From positions 2,211 through 15,614 of the forward strand of contig DCZC01000236.1 of assembly GCA_002331565.1 (NCBI GenBank): 13,404 bases of DNA, in the 5' to 3' direction. Position numbers and translations under genes: made by a program. Below are positions 7,667 to 13,404 of this stretch, in pieces (positions within the stretch are counted from its first letter, which is position 1; each line of letters opens with the position of its first letter). The DNA is from Gemmatimonas sp. UBA2094. GTDB taxonomy: Bacteria > Gemmatimonadota > Gemmatimonadetes > Gemmatimonadales > Gemmatimonadaceae. The notes beneath the pieces are model-generated. The model was not told where the DNA came from. It did not search any database and saw nothing but the letters and a program-made list of their open reading frames with translations.

Positions 7667-7774
7667 TCACCTACGATTTCCCCCCGCGAGGTCCGTGAAC
7701 AATGACGTCCCCCAGGAACCGCATTCGGCTCGAACGCGCGCTCGCGGGTATCCCCTGACCTCAGACGCAAACCC

Positions 7775-8872
7775 GTGACCGTCACCACGCTCATTCTGCC
7801 CGGTTTGTACGATTCCGGTCCCGATCATTGGCAAACCCTCTGGGAACGTGCCGATGACACGTGTCACCGGGTCGTACAGCGCGACTGGGCCACACCGCGA
7901 TGTCGCGAGTGGGTGGACACGCTCACGGAGGCGATCGCCGCTGTGCCGCACGAGGTGGTGCTGGTGGGGCACAGCACCGGATCGCTGCTGGTCGCGTTCT
8001 GGGCCGATCATGCCGCGCGGCATGCGCCGGCGTTGCTCGCGCGCGTTCGTGGCGCCTTGCTGGTGGCGCCGTGTGATCCCGACGGTCCGGCGTATCCGCC
8101 GGGCCCCGAAGGATTCTCACCGGTCCCGCAGGCACCACTGCCGTTCCCGAGCATCGTAGTGGCGAGTACCACCGACGAGTACGTGACACTCGCCTGCGCC
8201 CGCGCGTTCGCCGAGTCGTGGGGGAGCCGTTTCGTCGACATCGGCGCTGCTGGACACATCAACGGCGCCAGTGGCTTTGGAGCCTGGCCCGAGGGCTGGG
8301 CACTGCTCGAAAGTTTGCATGGCGGCGAAGCCGCAGCGCGTGCACAGGCTTCGCCTGACAGGACGTTCGTACTGCACTGGCTCGATGCACACGCATCGCC
8401 GGCGCTCCTCGGAGCGGCGCGCACACTGGTGCGCGAGTATGCCGCCATGCCCCACACCGTGGGGCGATGGCATACGGCCGAGGCCGATATCGCGGCGCTT
8501 CCGCACCCGTTTTTGGCGCCGGCCGGTGCGTTGCTCGTCGCGTACGACAACGCGACCCCGGCCGGATGTGGCGCATTGCTGGAGTTCGACGCCGATGCGG
8601 TGGAGATGAAGCGCGTGTACCTGCGTGACGCGTACCGCGGCCGTGGCCACGGTGAGCGAATCTGTCGCGCCCTGATCGCGCGCGCCACGGCGATGGGGTA
8701 TCGCCGCCTGCTACTGGATACCGCGCCGGAGCTGCACGCCGCGCGGTCGCTGTACACGCGGCTGGGCTTCGTACCCATTCCGCACTACCGCGATGGACTG
8801 CTGCCGGACGCGCTCTGTTATGCGCTCGATCTGCCCGCGCGACACGTCGGCGCGGGCGCTACGGAACGATGA
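7775..8872 (+). CDS. RBBP9/YdeN-type serine hydrolase fused to GNAT acetyltransferase
   Basis: This 365-residue cytosolic protein has two enzyme domains. Residues 1-182 match the small RBBP9/YdeN alpha/beta hydrolases: LILPGLYDSGPDHWQTLWE at the N-terminus, nucleophile Ser67 in VLVGHSTGSLL, Asp134 in VVASTTDEYVTLACA, and His161 in GAAGHINGASGFGAWPEG. Residues about 195-352 form a GNAT fold, with VEMKRVYLRDAYRGRGHGER containing the acetyl-CoA loop R288-G-R-G-H-G293. A typical C-terminal LYTRLGFVPIPHY follows. Both active sites look intact and no stop or frame change separates them, so this is a true single-gene fusion. The start is a GTG at 7775 without a clear Shine-Dalgarno. The last 14 bp overlap the 3' end of the convergent alcohol dehydrogenase gene. 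Substrates of both domains are unknown. Confidence 0.9.
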   Translation: MTVTTLILPGLYDSGPDHWQTLWERADDTCHRVVQRDWATPRCREWVDTLTEAIAAVPHEVVLVGHSTGSLLVAFWADHAARHAPALLARVRGALLVAPCDPDGPAYPPGPEGFSPVPQAPLPFPSIVVASTTDEYVTLACARAFAESWGSRFVDIGAAGHINGASGFGAWPEGWALLESLHGGEAAARAQASPDRTFVLHWLDAHASPALLGAARTLVREYAAMPHTVGRWHTAEADIAALPHPFLAPAGALLVAYDNATPAGCGALLEFDADAVEMKRVYLRDAYRGRGHGERICRALIARATAMGYRRLLLDTAPELHAARSLYTRLGFVPIPHYRDGLLPDALCYALDLPARHVGAGATER

Positions 8873-9896
8873 CCGTCCGCACGGGCGCGCGGTGCTGTTC
8901 CAGCGCATCGAGCACAGCGTTGATGGCGCCAGCCTCCAACGGTACGCGATTGGTCACGACCTCGTCGAGCACCAGTGCACCGCCGGCGGCCATCGCGGTG
9001 AGTTCTTCGAGTTCGCCGAGCAGGTGATCGTTGGAACCGATGAGTTCTGCTTCGCGCCCGATGAGGTCGCGGTAGCTGTCGATGGGCACCGCCTGATCGT
9101 TGAGACCGACGACGACGGCCCGTCCGTGCGGGGCCACGCTCTTGAGCGCCAGCTGCACCGTGTCGGCGTGTCCCACCAGTTCGATGGCGACGTCGACGCC
9201 GCGGCCGTCGGTGAGGGCGCGCACCGCGTCTGCCGCCTTCTCCGGCGTGAGCCCGGTGGTGTCGAGGGGTGTGGCACCGAGCCTCTGCGCCAAGGCGAGT
9301 TTGCGCGCGTCGCGGTCGGCCGCCACCACCTGCGACGCTCCGAGCGTACGCGCGATCTGAATGGCCGACATGCCGAGGCCGCCGGCGCCGATCACGAGCA
9401 CGACATCACCCGGTGCACAGCGCGCCTTGCGCAGCGCGTGCAGTGACGTCGACGACGAACACATCATCACGGCGCCATGCTCGTACGACACGTTGTCGGG
9501 GAGCCGCACGGCGTTGCGCTCCGGCACCACGATGTATTCGGCCCAGCCGCCGTCGGTGAAGTGCCCCAGCATGAGCCCGGTGGCACAGAACTGTTCGCGT
9601 CCCGCCGCGCAGTGCTCGCATTGCCCGCAAATGACGAGGTAATGCAGACAGACGCGATCACCCACCGTTCGTGTGGTGACCGCACTCCCCACGGCCACCA
9701 CGTCACCGGCCACCTCGTGGCCCAGCGTGAGCGGCAACGGCTCCACCCGTGAGCGCCCGGCCCGGTAATGCACGTCGGAGTGGCAGATGCCGGCCGCACG
9801 TACACGTACCAACACCTCGCCCGGACCGACGGCGGGTACCGGTACTTCGTGGAGCGCGACCGGTTGGCCCGGACGCTCGAGACGTACGGCCCGCAT
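8859..9896 (-). CDS. Zinc-dependent alcohol dehydrogenase (MDR family)
   Basis: This 345-residue medium-chain dehydrogenase/reductase would oxidise an alcohol or reduce an aldehyde with NAD(H). Catalytic zinc ligands appear as Cys38 (AAGICHSDVHY), His60 (LTLGHEVAG) and Cys146 (VMMCSSSTSLHAL). Structural zinc ligands are Cys90, Cys93, Cys96 and Cys104 (CGQCEHCAAGREQFC). The Rossmann motif is VIGAGGLGMSAIQIARTLGA at about 168-187. Asp194 at the end of the second strand (VVAADRD) points to NAD rather than NADP. I chose the ATG at 9896 (MRAVRLERPGQ), the usual start of the family. An in-frame GTG at 9926 would add ten residues and lies 4 nt after a short upstream ORF. It converges with the fusion gene, with 14 bp of overlap. 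The physiological substrate cannot be read from the sequence. Confidence 0.94.
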   Translation of the reverse strand: MRAVRLERPGQPVALHEVPVPAVGPGEVLVRVRAAGICHSDVHYRAGRSRVEPLPLTLGHEVAGDVVAVGSAVTTRTVGDRVCLHYLVICGQCEHCAAGREQFCATGLMLGHFTDGGWAEYIVVPERNAVRLPDNVSYEHGAVMMCSSSTSLHALRKARCAPGDVVLVIGAGGLGMSAIQIARTLGASQVVAADRDARKLALAQRLGATPLDTTGLTPEKAADAVRALTDGRGVDVAIELVGHADTVQLALKSVAPHGRAVVVGLNDQAVPIDSYRDLIGREAELIGSNDHLLGELEELTAMAAGGALVLDEVVTNRVPLEAGAINAVLDALEQHRAPVRTVIVP

Positions 9897-9930
9897 GGTG
9901 TCTGGTGTTGCCGTGGGGAGTGTCACGCGA

Positions 9931-10032
9931 TCACGGTGCCGGTTTGGGGTCGCGACCCTGCCACAGGTTCGCCGTATTCAGTTCGTCATCGGACATGGCG
10001 CTGACGACGAGTGCTTCTTTCGTGACGTCCAT
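9931..10032 (-). CDS. Candidate 33-residue ORF just upstream of the alcohol dehydrogenase
   Basis: The reverse strand carries an ORF from ATG 10032 to TGA 9931 that reads MDVTKEALVVSAMSDDELN and ends LWQGRDPKPAP. It is acidic and looks more protein-like than the arginine-rich shadow frames around it. It stops 4 nt before the in-frame GTG (9926) that could start the dehydrogenase, so translational coupling is possible. There is no Shine-Dalgarno and no family match that I recognise. It could be a small protein, a leader peptide, or the remnant of a longer gene: the frame is open upstream of the ATG for about 22 codons. Confidence 0.35.
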   Translation of the reverse strand: MDVTKEALVVSAMSDDELNTANLWQGRDPKPAP

Positions 10033-10143
10033 GTTTCGATTGACAGGGCGGGAGGAGATCCGGGAGATCGCAAAGTTGTCGGGCCTGGAGGGTTTTCACC
10101 AGCCGCGCCCCGTTGCGGCCACACCCGCAGAGCAGAGCGACCC

Positions 10144-11031
10144 TTACCCGGCGAACCCCGGCGGCATTCGCGTGCTGCCGTGGGTCACGCCAAGGCGCCG
10201 AATCACGCCGGCTGCAGACGGGTGGCTCGCCTGCAACACCTCCACGTGTCCCGCTTCGAAGCACGGGCCGGTGAATCCCGGCGCCATGGTACATCCGAAC
10301 AGCGCATAGCGCCCGCCCGGCACCAGTTCGCCCGCCTGCCAGGTCCCGGCAGGCACCACGACCTGCGCATGTTGCCCCGCCTGGTGGTCGTGCCCCATGT
10401 GTACCGTCTCGTGCCGTCCGTCGGCGTGCAGCAGATGCAACACGAAGGGATCGCCACCGTACGCGTGCCACACCTCGTCGTGCGCGAGGCGGTGAAACAG
10501 GGAGACGCTACGCGGGCTGTGTGTGTAGCAGCCCATCATGGCGGTGCCCACGGGTCCGCCGTTCGCGAGGACATCCGTCGAGCGCCAGGTACTCCGGTAC
10601 AGCGTCCCCTCGACCGGCAGCCGTTCGAAGCGAGACTGTCGCAGCACTGCCATCGTGTCCGCGTGTGGAGCCTGACCGTCGAAATGGGAGAGGTCCAGTA
10701 CGTCCACCACGGCCCCGATCTCCAATGCCCCGTAATAGTGCGGGTACAGCTCGATGTCCCCCGTCTTCGGAGTGGCCGTCGGCAATGGTGCCGGCGGCTC
10801 GTACCGCAGCGGCGCTGACAACAATGACGGATCGATCACCAGCAGCACGAGGTTTGGCACGCCGCCGAAGTAGGCCCGCGCCGTGGGAAGCACCTGATGC
10901 GCGCGGGACAGATGTACGAACCCCTCGCTCGAGAGACTCTCGGGCTGGTATGCTCCGGCCGCGCGCGCCGTGTCGAGCGCGGCGCGCGTGCAGATGTGAA
11001 AGACGGCGGCGTCCGTTGGCGGCGTGCTCAT
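10144..11031 (-). CDS. DUF952-DUF985 (cupin_5) fusion protein
   Basis: This 295-residue protein has two domains usually found separately. Residues about 8-115 match DUF952: FHICTRAALDTARAAGAYQP, ESLSSEGFVHLSRAHQVLPT, then LVLLVID. Residues about 127-270 match DUF985, the cupin_5 group: LPVEGTLYRSTWRS, SLFHRLAHDEVWHAYGGDP with His180, Asp185, Glu186 and His189, then MGHDHQAGQHAQVVVPAGTW and GCTMAPGFTGPCFEAGH. In the DUF985 family these histidine and acidic residues sit in the cupin barrel pocket. No reaction is established for either domain that I can state with confidence. I chose ATG 11031. The frame stays open upstream to 11511, but that part is arginine-rich with no domain similarity. A nearer in-frame ATG at 11073 is possible. 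No Shine-Dalgarno was seen. It stands alone, with about 110 bp to the next minus-strand ORF. Confidence 0.88.
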   Translation of the reverse strand: MSTPPTDAAVFHICTRAALDTARAAGAYQPESLSSEGFVHLSRAHQVLPTARAYFGGVPNLVLLVIDPSLLSAPLRYEPPAPLPTATPKTGDIELYPHYYGALEIGAVVDVLDLSHFDGQAPHADTMAVLRQSRFERLPVEGTLYRSTWRSTDVLANGGPVGTAMMGCYTHSPRSVSLFHRLAHDEVWHAYGGDPFVLHLLHADGRHETVHMGHDHQAGQHAQVVVPAGTWQAGELVPGGRYALFGCTMAPGFTGPCFEAGHVEVLQASHPSAAGVIRRLGVTHGSTRMPPGFAG

Positions 11032-11340
11032 CGGCGGGCGGTGTGTGGAGGCGGGAAACACGGTCGCACGCATCCAAGGTAATCGGCCGTACGCCCCGCT
11101 TGGCGCGAACGGACACCACCCGCGATTCTTCAGGCCATCGCGGTGGTGCCGTTTCTCCGGCGCACGGCGGCGATCAAACGGGCGTTCGGCCGACGACCCG
11201 AGTAGGCGCTTCAGCGCTCGGCGCCGACGAACCCATGTCGTCGTTCCGTACCGCCTGCGGCAACTCCAGACCGGCCAGCGCCATCTCATGGCTTTCCATG
11301 GTCGTAGATGCCTCGATGCCCGCGCCAGGTGAGGTGCTGC

Positions 11341-11364
11341 GTGAGATGCCGCGTGAGATGCCGC
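11341..11364. repeat. Two tandem copies of GTGAGATGCCGC
   Basis: A 12-bp unit is repeated twice exactly and is directly followed by a separate 14-bp triplet repeat. It lies 119 bp upstream of the dipeptidase start. It may be replication slippage or paired regulator sites. Confidence 0.85.
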
Positions 11365-11406
11365 GCCGTTCCGCGCACGCCGTTCCGCGCACGCCGTTCC
11401 GCGCAC
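11365..11406. repeat. Three tandem copies of GCCGTTCCGCGCAC
   Basis: A perfect 14-bp unit occurs three times with no spacer, ending 76 bp upstream of the dipeptidase start. The unit length is not a multiple of three, so it is probably not coding. There are no unique spacers, so it is not CRISPR. It is either a small variable-number repeat or a regulator-binding array. Confidence 0.9.
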
Positions 11407-11482
11407 GCTGCATATTCCCCGCAGCTGCGCCTGCCTGTTCGGCGTCGAATGTACGACACCACCATTCAGCCTGCCACGCGTC

Positions 11483-12553
11483 ATGCTCTCCCGTCGCCAG
11501 TTCCTGCACACCGGCCTCGTCGCCTCTGCCGGTGCGGCCCTGTGGCCGCGTCACCGCCTGAGCCTCGACGGTGAGCAGCCACGCTCACCGCTGTCGTTCG
11601 ATCTGCACACGCATCCCGGGGCGTTCTTCAATGCCGGCAAAACGGGCTACGTGGCCGACTCACTCCGCGGCACTGTCACGGGTATGCGTCGTGGACGACT
11701 CTCCGGCGCATTCTTCAGTCTGGTCGGCGATGCGCCGCTCATCGAACTCACGCCCACCGGCGTGAAGACACGTGGCCGCTATGCGCCGGGTGAGGCGCGT
11801 GCCGAGTACACCCGGCAGCTGACGCTGCTCAAGCGGCAGCTGGCGGCCGTCTCCGACTCGGCGTTCATGGCAACAACGGCAGCCGATCTGCGTCGCGGGC
11901 AGCGGGAGCAGCGCGTCGCCGCCTTTATCGGATGCGAGGGCGGTGAGTTTCTCGACGGCGATGTGGATCGCCTCGACCTCATGTACGCCGACGGTCTGCG
12001 CTCGCTGCAGATCGTACATTATGTCCCGAGCGCGCTCGGTGATCTGCAGACCCAGCCACCGCAGCACAACGGCCTCTCGGCATTCGGCAAGGACGTCGTG
12101 AAGCGATGCAACGCGAAGCGCGTGCTCGTGGATGTCGCGCATGCCTCATTCGCCACTGTGCGCGACGTGGTGGCCATCACCACGGCACCGGTCATCCTGT
12201 CACACAGCATTCTCAGTCTCGACGCCGACCGGCTACTCGCGGCGCGCTCCATCAGCGTGGAGCATGCGAAGCTGGTGGCGGGCACCGGCGGCGTGATCGG
12301 CGCGTGGCCGAGCGGCTTCAATCGCAGCTTCGACGAATTCGCCGACAACACCAAGCGCCTCGTCGACGTGATTGGCGTGGACCACGTGGGGCTCGGCACC
12401 GACATGGACGGCAACCTCGAGCCGGTATTCGCCGACTATCAGCAACTTGGCACGTGGGCCGATGCGCTGGTGAAGCGGGGGCTCTCGCGATCGGATGCCG
12501 ACAAGGTGCTGGGTGGCAACATGCTGCGGGTGCTGCAGCAGGTCATCGGCTGA
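11483..12553 (+). CDS. Tat-exported membrane dipeptidase (peptidase M19)
   Basis: This 356-residue zinc dipeptidase of the renal dipeptidase (M19) family would hydrolyse dipeptides in the periplasm or outside the cell. The N-terminus MLSRRQFLHTGLVASAGAAL is a twin-arginine signal with a perfect SRRQFL motif, so it is exported folded with its metal. Metal ligands are visible: His42 (DLHTHPGAF), the bridging Glu152 (FIGCEGGEFLDGD), His220 (VDVAHASF) and His241 (VILSHSIL), then Asp307 (VGLGTDMDGN). The 21-residue spacing of His220 and His241 equals that of His198 and His219 in human DPEP1. One oddity is that the first motif is His-X-His instead of the usual His-X-Asp. The ATG at 11483 gives the complete Tat signal. 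It converges with the FAD oxidoreductase gene, with 26 bp between stops. Confidence 0.93.
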   Translation: MLSRRQFLHTGLVASAGAALWPRHRLSLDGEQPRSPLSFDLHTHPGAFFNAGKTGYVADSLRGTVTGMRRGRLSGAFFSLVGDAPLIELTPTGVKTRGRYAPGEARAEYTRQLTLLKRQLAAVSDSAFMATTAADLRRGQREQRVAAFIGCEGGEFLDGDVDRLDLMYADGLRSLQIVHYVPSALGDLQTQPPQHNGLSAFGKDVVKRCNAKRVLVDVAHASFATVRDVVAITTAPVILSHSILSLDADRLLAARSISVEHAKLVAGTGGVIGAWPSGFNRSFDEFADNTKRLVDVIGVDHVGLGTDMDGNLEPVFADYQQLGTWADALVKRGLSRSDADKVLGGNMLRVLQQVIG

Positions 12554-12573
12554 TCACACCCGCCGGGTGACGT

Positions 12574-12589
12574 GCCGGGTCAGCCCGGC
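12574..12589. terminator. Hairpin between convergent genes (GCCGGG-TCAG-CCCGGC)
   Basis: A perfect 6-bp GC stem with a 4-nt loop lies at the junction of the convergent dipeptidase and FAD oxidoreductase genes. The loop contains the stop codon of the oxidoreductase. A weaker 5-bp hairpin (CACCC-GCC-GGGTG, 12557-12569) lies next to it. Neither has a T run, so intrinsic termination is uncertain. The site suits bidirectional 3'-end formation. Confidence 0.35.
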
Positions 12590-13404
12590 GGCAGCGGTGA
12601 CGGCCACGCCAGTCGCACCCCCGCGTTGGTGAGCGTGCGCTGCAGATCGCGCGTGCGGCGGGTGTCTTCGAACACGGCGACCGGCGGCCGCTTGGTCGAC
12701 AGGGCGGTGGCAGCCAGATGACCGGCGGCCTCGCCGAGGTTCCACTCGATGGGGTGCAGCCGGAAGCATCCGTTGGTGAGATGCGTGACGCCGAGGTTCT
12801 TGCATGCCGGCAGCAGATTGCGGAGGCGCACGGGGACCAGTGCACCAAGCGGAATCTGGAAGGGCACCGTTTCGCCGTATCCACCGGTATCCCCGCGCGT
12901 GGTGCGGTGCAGATCCATCGCGTAGTGGCCGATGCCCACACTGTCGGCGAAGGCCGTGGTCTCGGTGCCGGGTGGCAGCAGGTTCTTGAGGACGTCCTGC
13001 TCCCGCACGAGAGTGCGCGTGCGCAACCGCCGGCTCTCCCGTACGTACGGATACATCGCGAGCCCGTCTGAGGTGCCCACGATATCCGGACGCAGCCGGA
13101 GTCCCGGCCAGCCCTGGCCGCCATCGGGGCGCGGGGCTTCGGTCTGCAGCCAATGCAGCAGGCACAGACTCAGCGACTTCGCCGCGCGCCGGTGACGCTG
13201 CGCCTCATCGGGTGACACGCCCACCAACGGGCCGAAGCTGTAATCGTTCTGCCACCAGTTCACGAGCGTGATGTCGCTGGCGTAGTGGCCGGGGGCAAAG
13301 AGGGTGTGATCGATGATGCGTCGGTACGACCAGTAACCAGTGCGCGCCACGGGGTCGAAGCCGATGCGCTTGTTGGCCGGCTCGTCGAAGCTCAACAACG
13401 GCCA
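12580..13404 (-). CDS. FAD-dependent oxidoreductase, C-terminal 274 residues, cut by right edge
   Basis: The frame is open to the right edge, so this is the C-terminal part of a longer flavoprotein. The visible TTG at 13398 is not a believable start. Recognisable elements of the FAD_oxidored family (PF12831 type) are MYPYVRESRRLRTRTLVREQ, then FADSVGIGHYAMDLHR, GETVPFQIPLGALVPVRLRN, and a C-terminal NLGVTHLTNGCFRLHPIEWN with LGEAAGHLAA. The last fits the end of the FAD-binding fold. The N-terminal dinucleotide motif lies outside the window. Such proteins are often exported and act on sugars or other polyols, but the substrate here is unknown. It converges with the M19 dipeptidase gene. Function beyond a flavin-dependent redox enzyme is not claimed. 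Confidence 0.85.
   Translation of the reverse strand, partial: WPLLSFDEPANKRIGFDPVARTGYWSYRRIIDHTLFAPGHYASDITLVNWWQNDYSFGPLVGVSPDEAQRHRRAAKSLSLCLLHWLQTEAPRPDGGQGWPGLRLRPDIVGTSDGLAMYPYVRESRRLRTRTLVREQDVLKNLLPPGTETTAFADSVGIGHYAMDLHRTTRGDTGGYGETVPFQIPLGALVPVRLRNLLPACKNLGVTHLTNGCFRLHPIEWNLGEAAGHLAATALSTKRPPVAVFEDTRRTRDLQRTLTNAGVRLAWPSPLPPG

Larger units (their letters stand above)
11032..11482. other. 451-bp gap between divergent genes
   Basis: This gap separates the DUF952-DUF985 gene (minus) from the M19 dipeptidase gene (plus). I see two short tandem repeats near 11341-11406 and no clear sigma-70 promoter, tRNA or terminator. A 41-codon minus-strand ORF from ATG 11299 (MESHEMALAGLELPQAV) to TGA 11174 is the most protein-like frame. 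It has no good ribosome site and I do not claim it as a gene. Both promoters presumably lie here. Confidence 0.6.

Noticed and set aside
11174..11299. A 41-codon minus-strand ORF in the 451-bp gap
   Set aside because: It has some protein-like character but no good ribosome site, no family match and no coupled neighbour.
11341..11406. Short CRISPR-like array
   Set aside because: Units are 12 and 14 bp, directly abutting, with no unique spacers and no cas genes nearby.
11032..11511. A 160-residue N-terminal extension of the DUF952-DUF985 protein
   Set aside because: The extension is arginine-rich, shows no domain and runs through the tandem repeats into the divergent dipeptidase gene.

Overview
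This is a GC-rich, gene-dense bacterial window. It holds ten protein-coding genes that I consider real, two of them cut by the window edges, plus a few short candidate ORFs and sites. The composition, frequent GTG starts, scarce Shine-Dalgarno sequences and mix of secreted catabolic enzymes with bacterial Ig-like and beta-propeller proteins would fit a Gemmatimonadota-type soil bacterium. That placement is inference and was not tested. I saw no rRNA, tRNA, CRISPR array, insertion sequence or phage gene.

Layout: (1) At 1-1250, hutU (urocanase, cut by the left edge, minus strand) and hutC (GntR/UTRA repressor, plus strand) are divergent. A perfect TGTA-N2-TACA palindrome, the known HutC operator consensus, lies between them. 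(2) At 1310-2902 (minus) is a secreted amidase-signature hydrolase with an intact Lys-Ser-Ser triad. (3) At 3127-7220 (plus) is a probable operon: an Ig-like plus LVIVD-repeat propeller protein, a second exported propeller protein with a His/Met-rich loop, and a nitrilase-superfamily amidohydrolase. The two propeller genes overlap by GTGA. The spacer before the nitrilase is spanned by two tiny ORFs whose starts and stops also overlap by 4 nt. (4) At 7280-9896 are a small unknown protein (minus), an RBBP9-type serine hydrolase fused to a GNAT acetyltransferase (plus), and a zinc alcohol dehydrogenase (minus) that overlaps the fusion gene tail to tail. (5) At 10144-11031 (minus) is a DUF952-DUF985 (cupin_5) fusion. 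It is followed by a 451-bp gap with short tandem repeats. (6) At 11483-12553 (plus) is a Tat-exported M19 membrane dipeptidase, convergent with the C-terminal part of an FAD-dependent oxidoreductase that runs off the right edge.

Working together: the left end is histidine utilisation with its own repressor. The amidase, nitrilase-like enzyme and M19 dipeptidase all act on C-N bonds, so the region looks like accessory nitrogen, amide and peptide catabolism. Apart from hutU/hutC, I cannot assign substrates. The least explained parts are the coupled propeller pair with candidate metal ligands, the two domain fusions, and the short ORFs at the 4-nt junctions.
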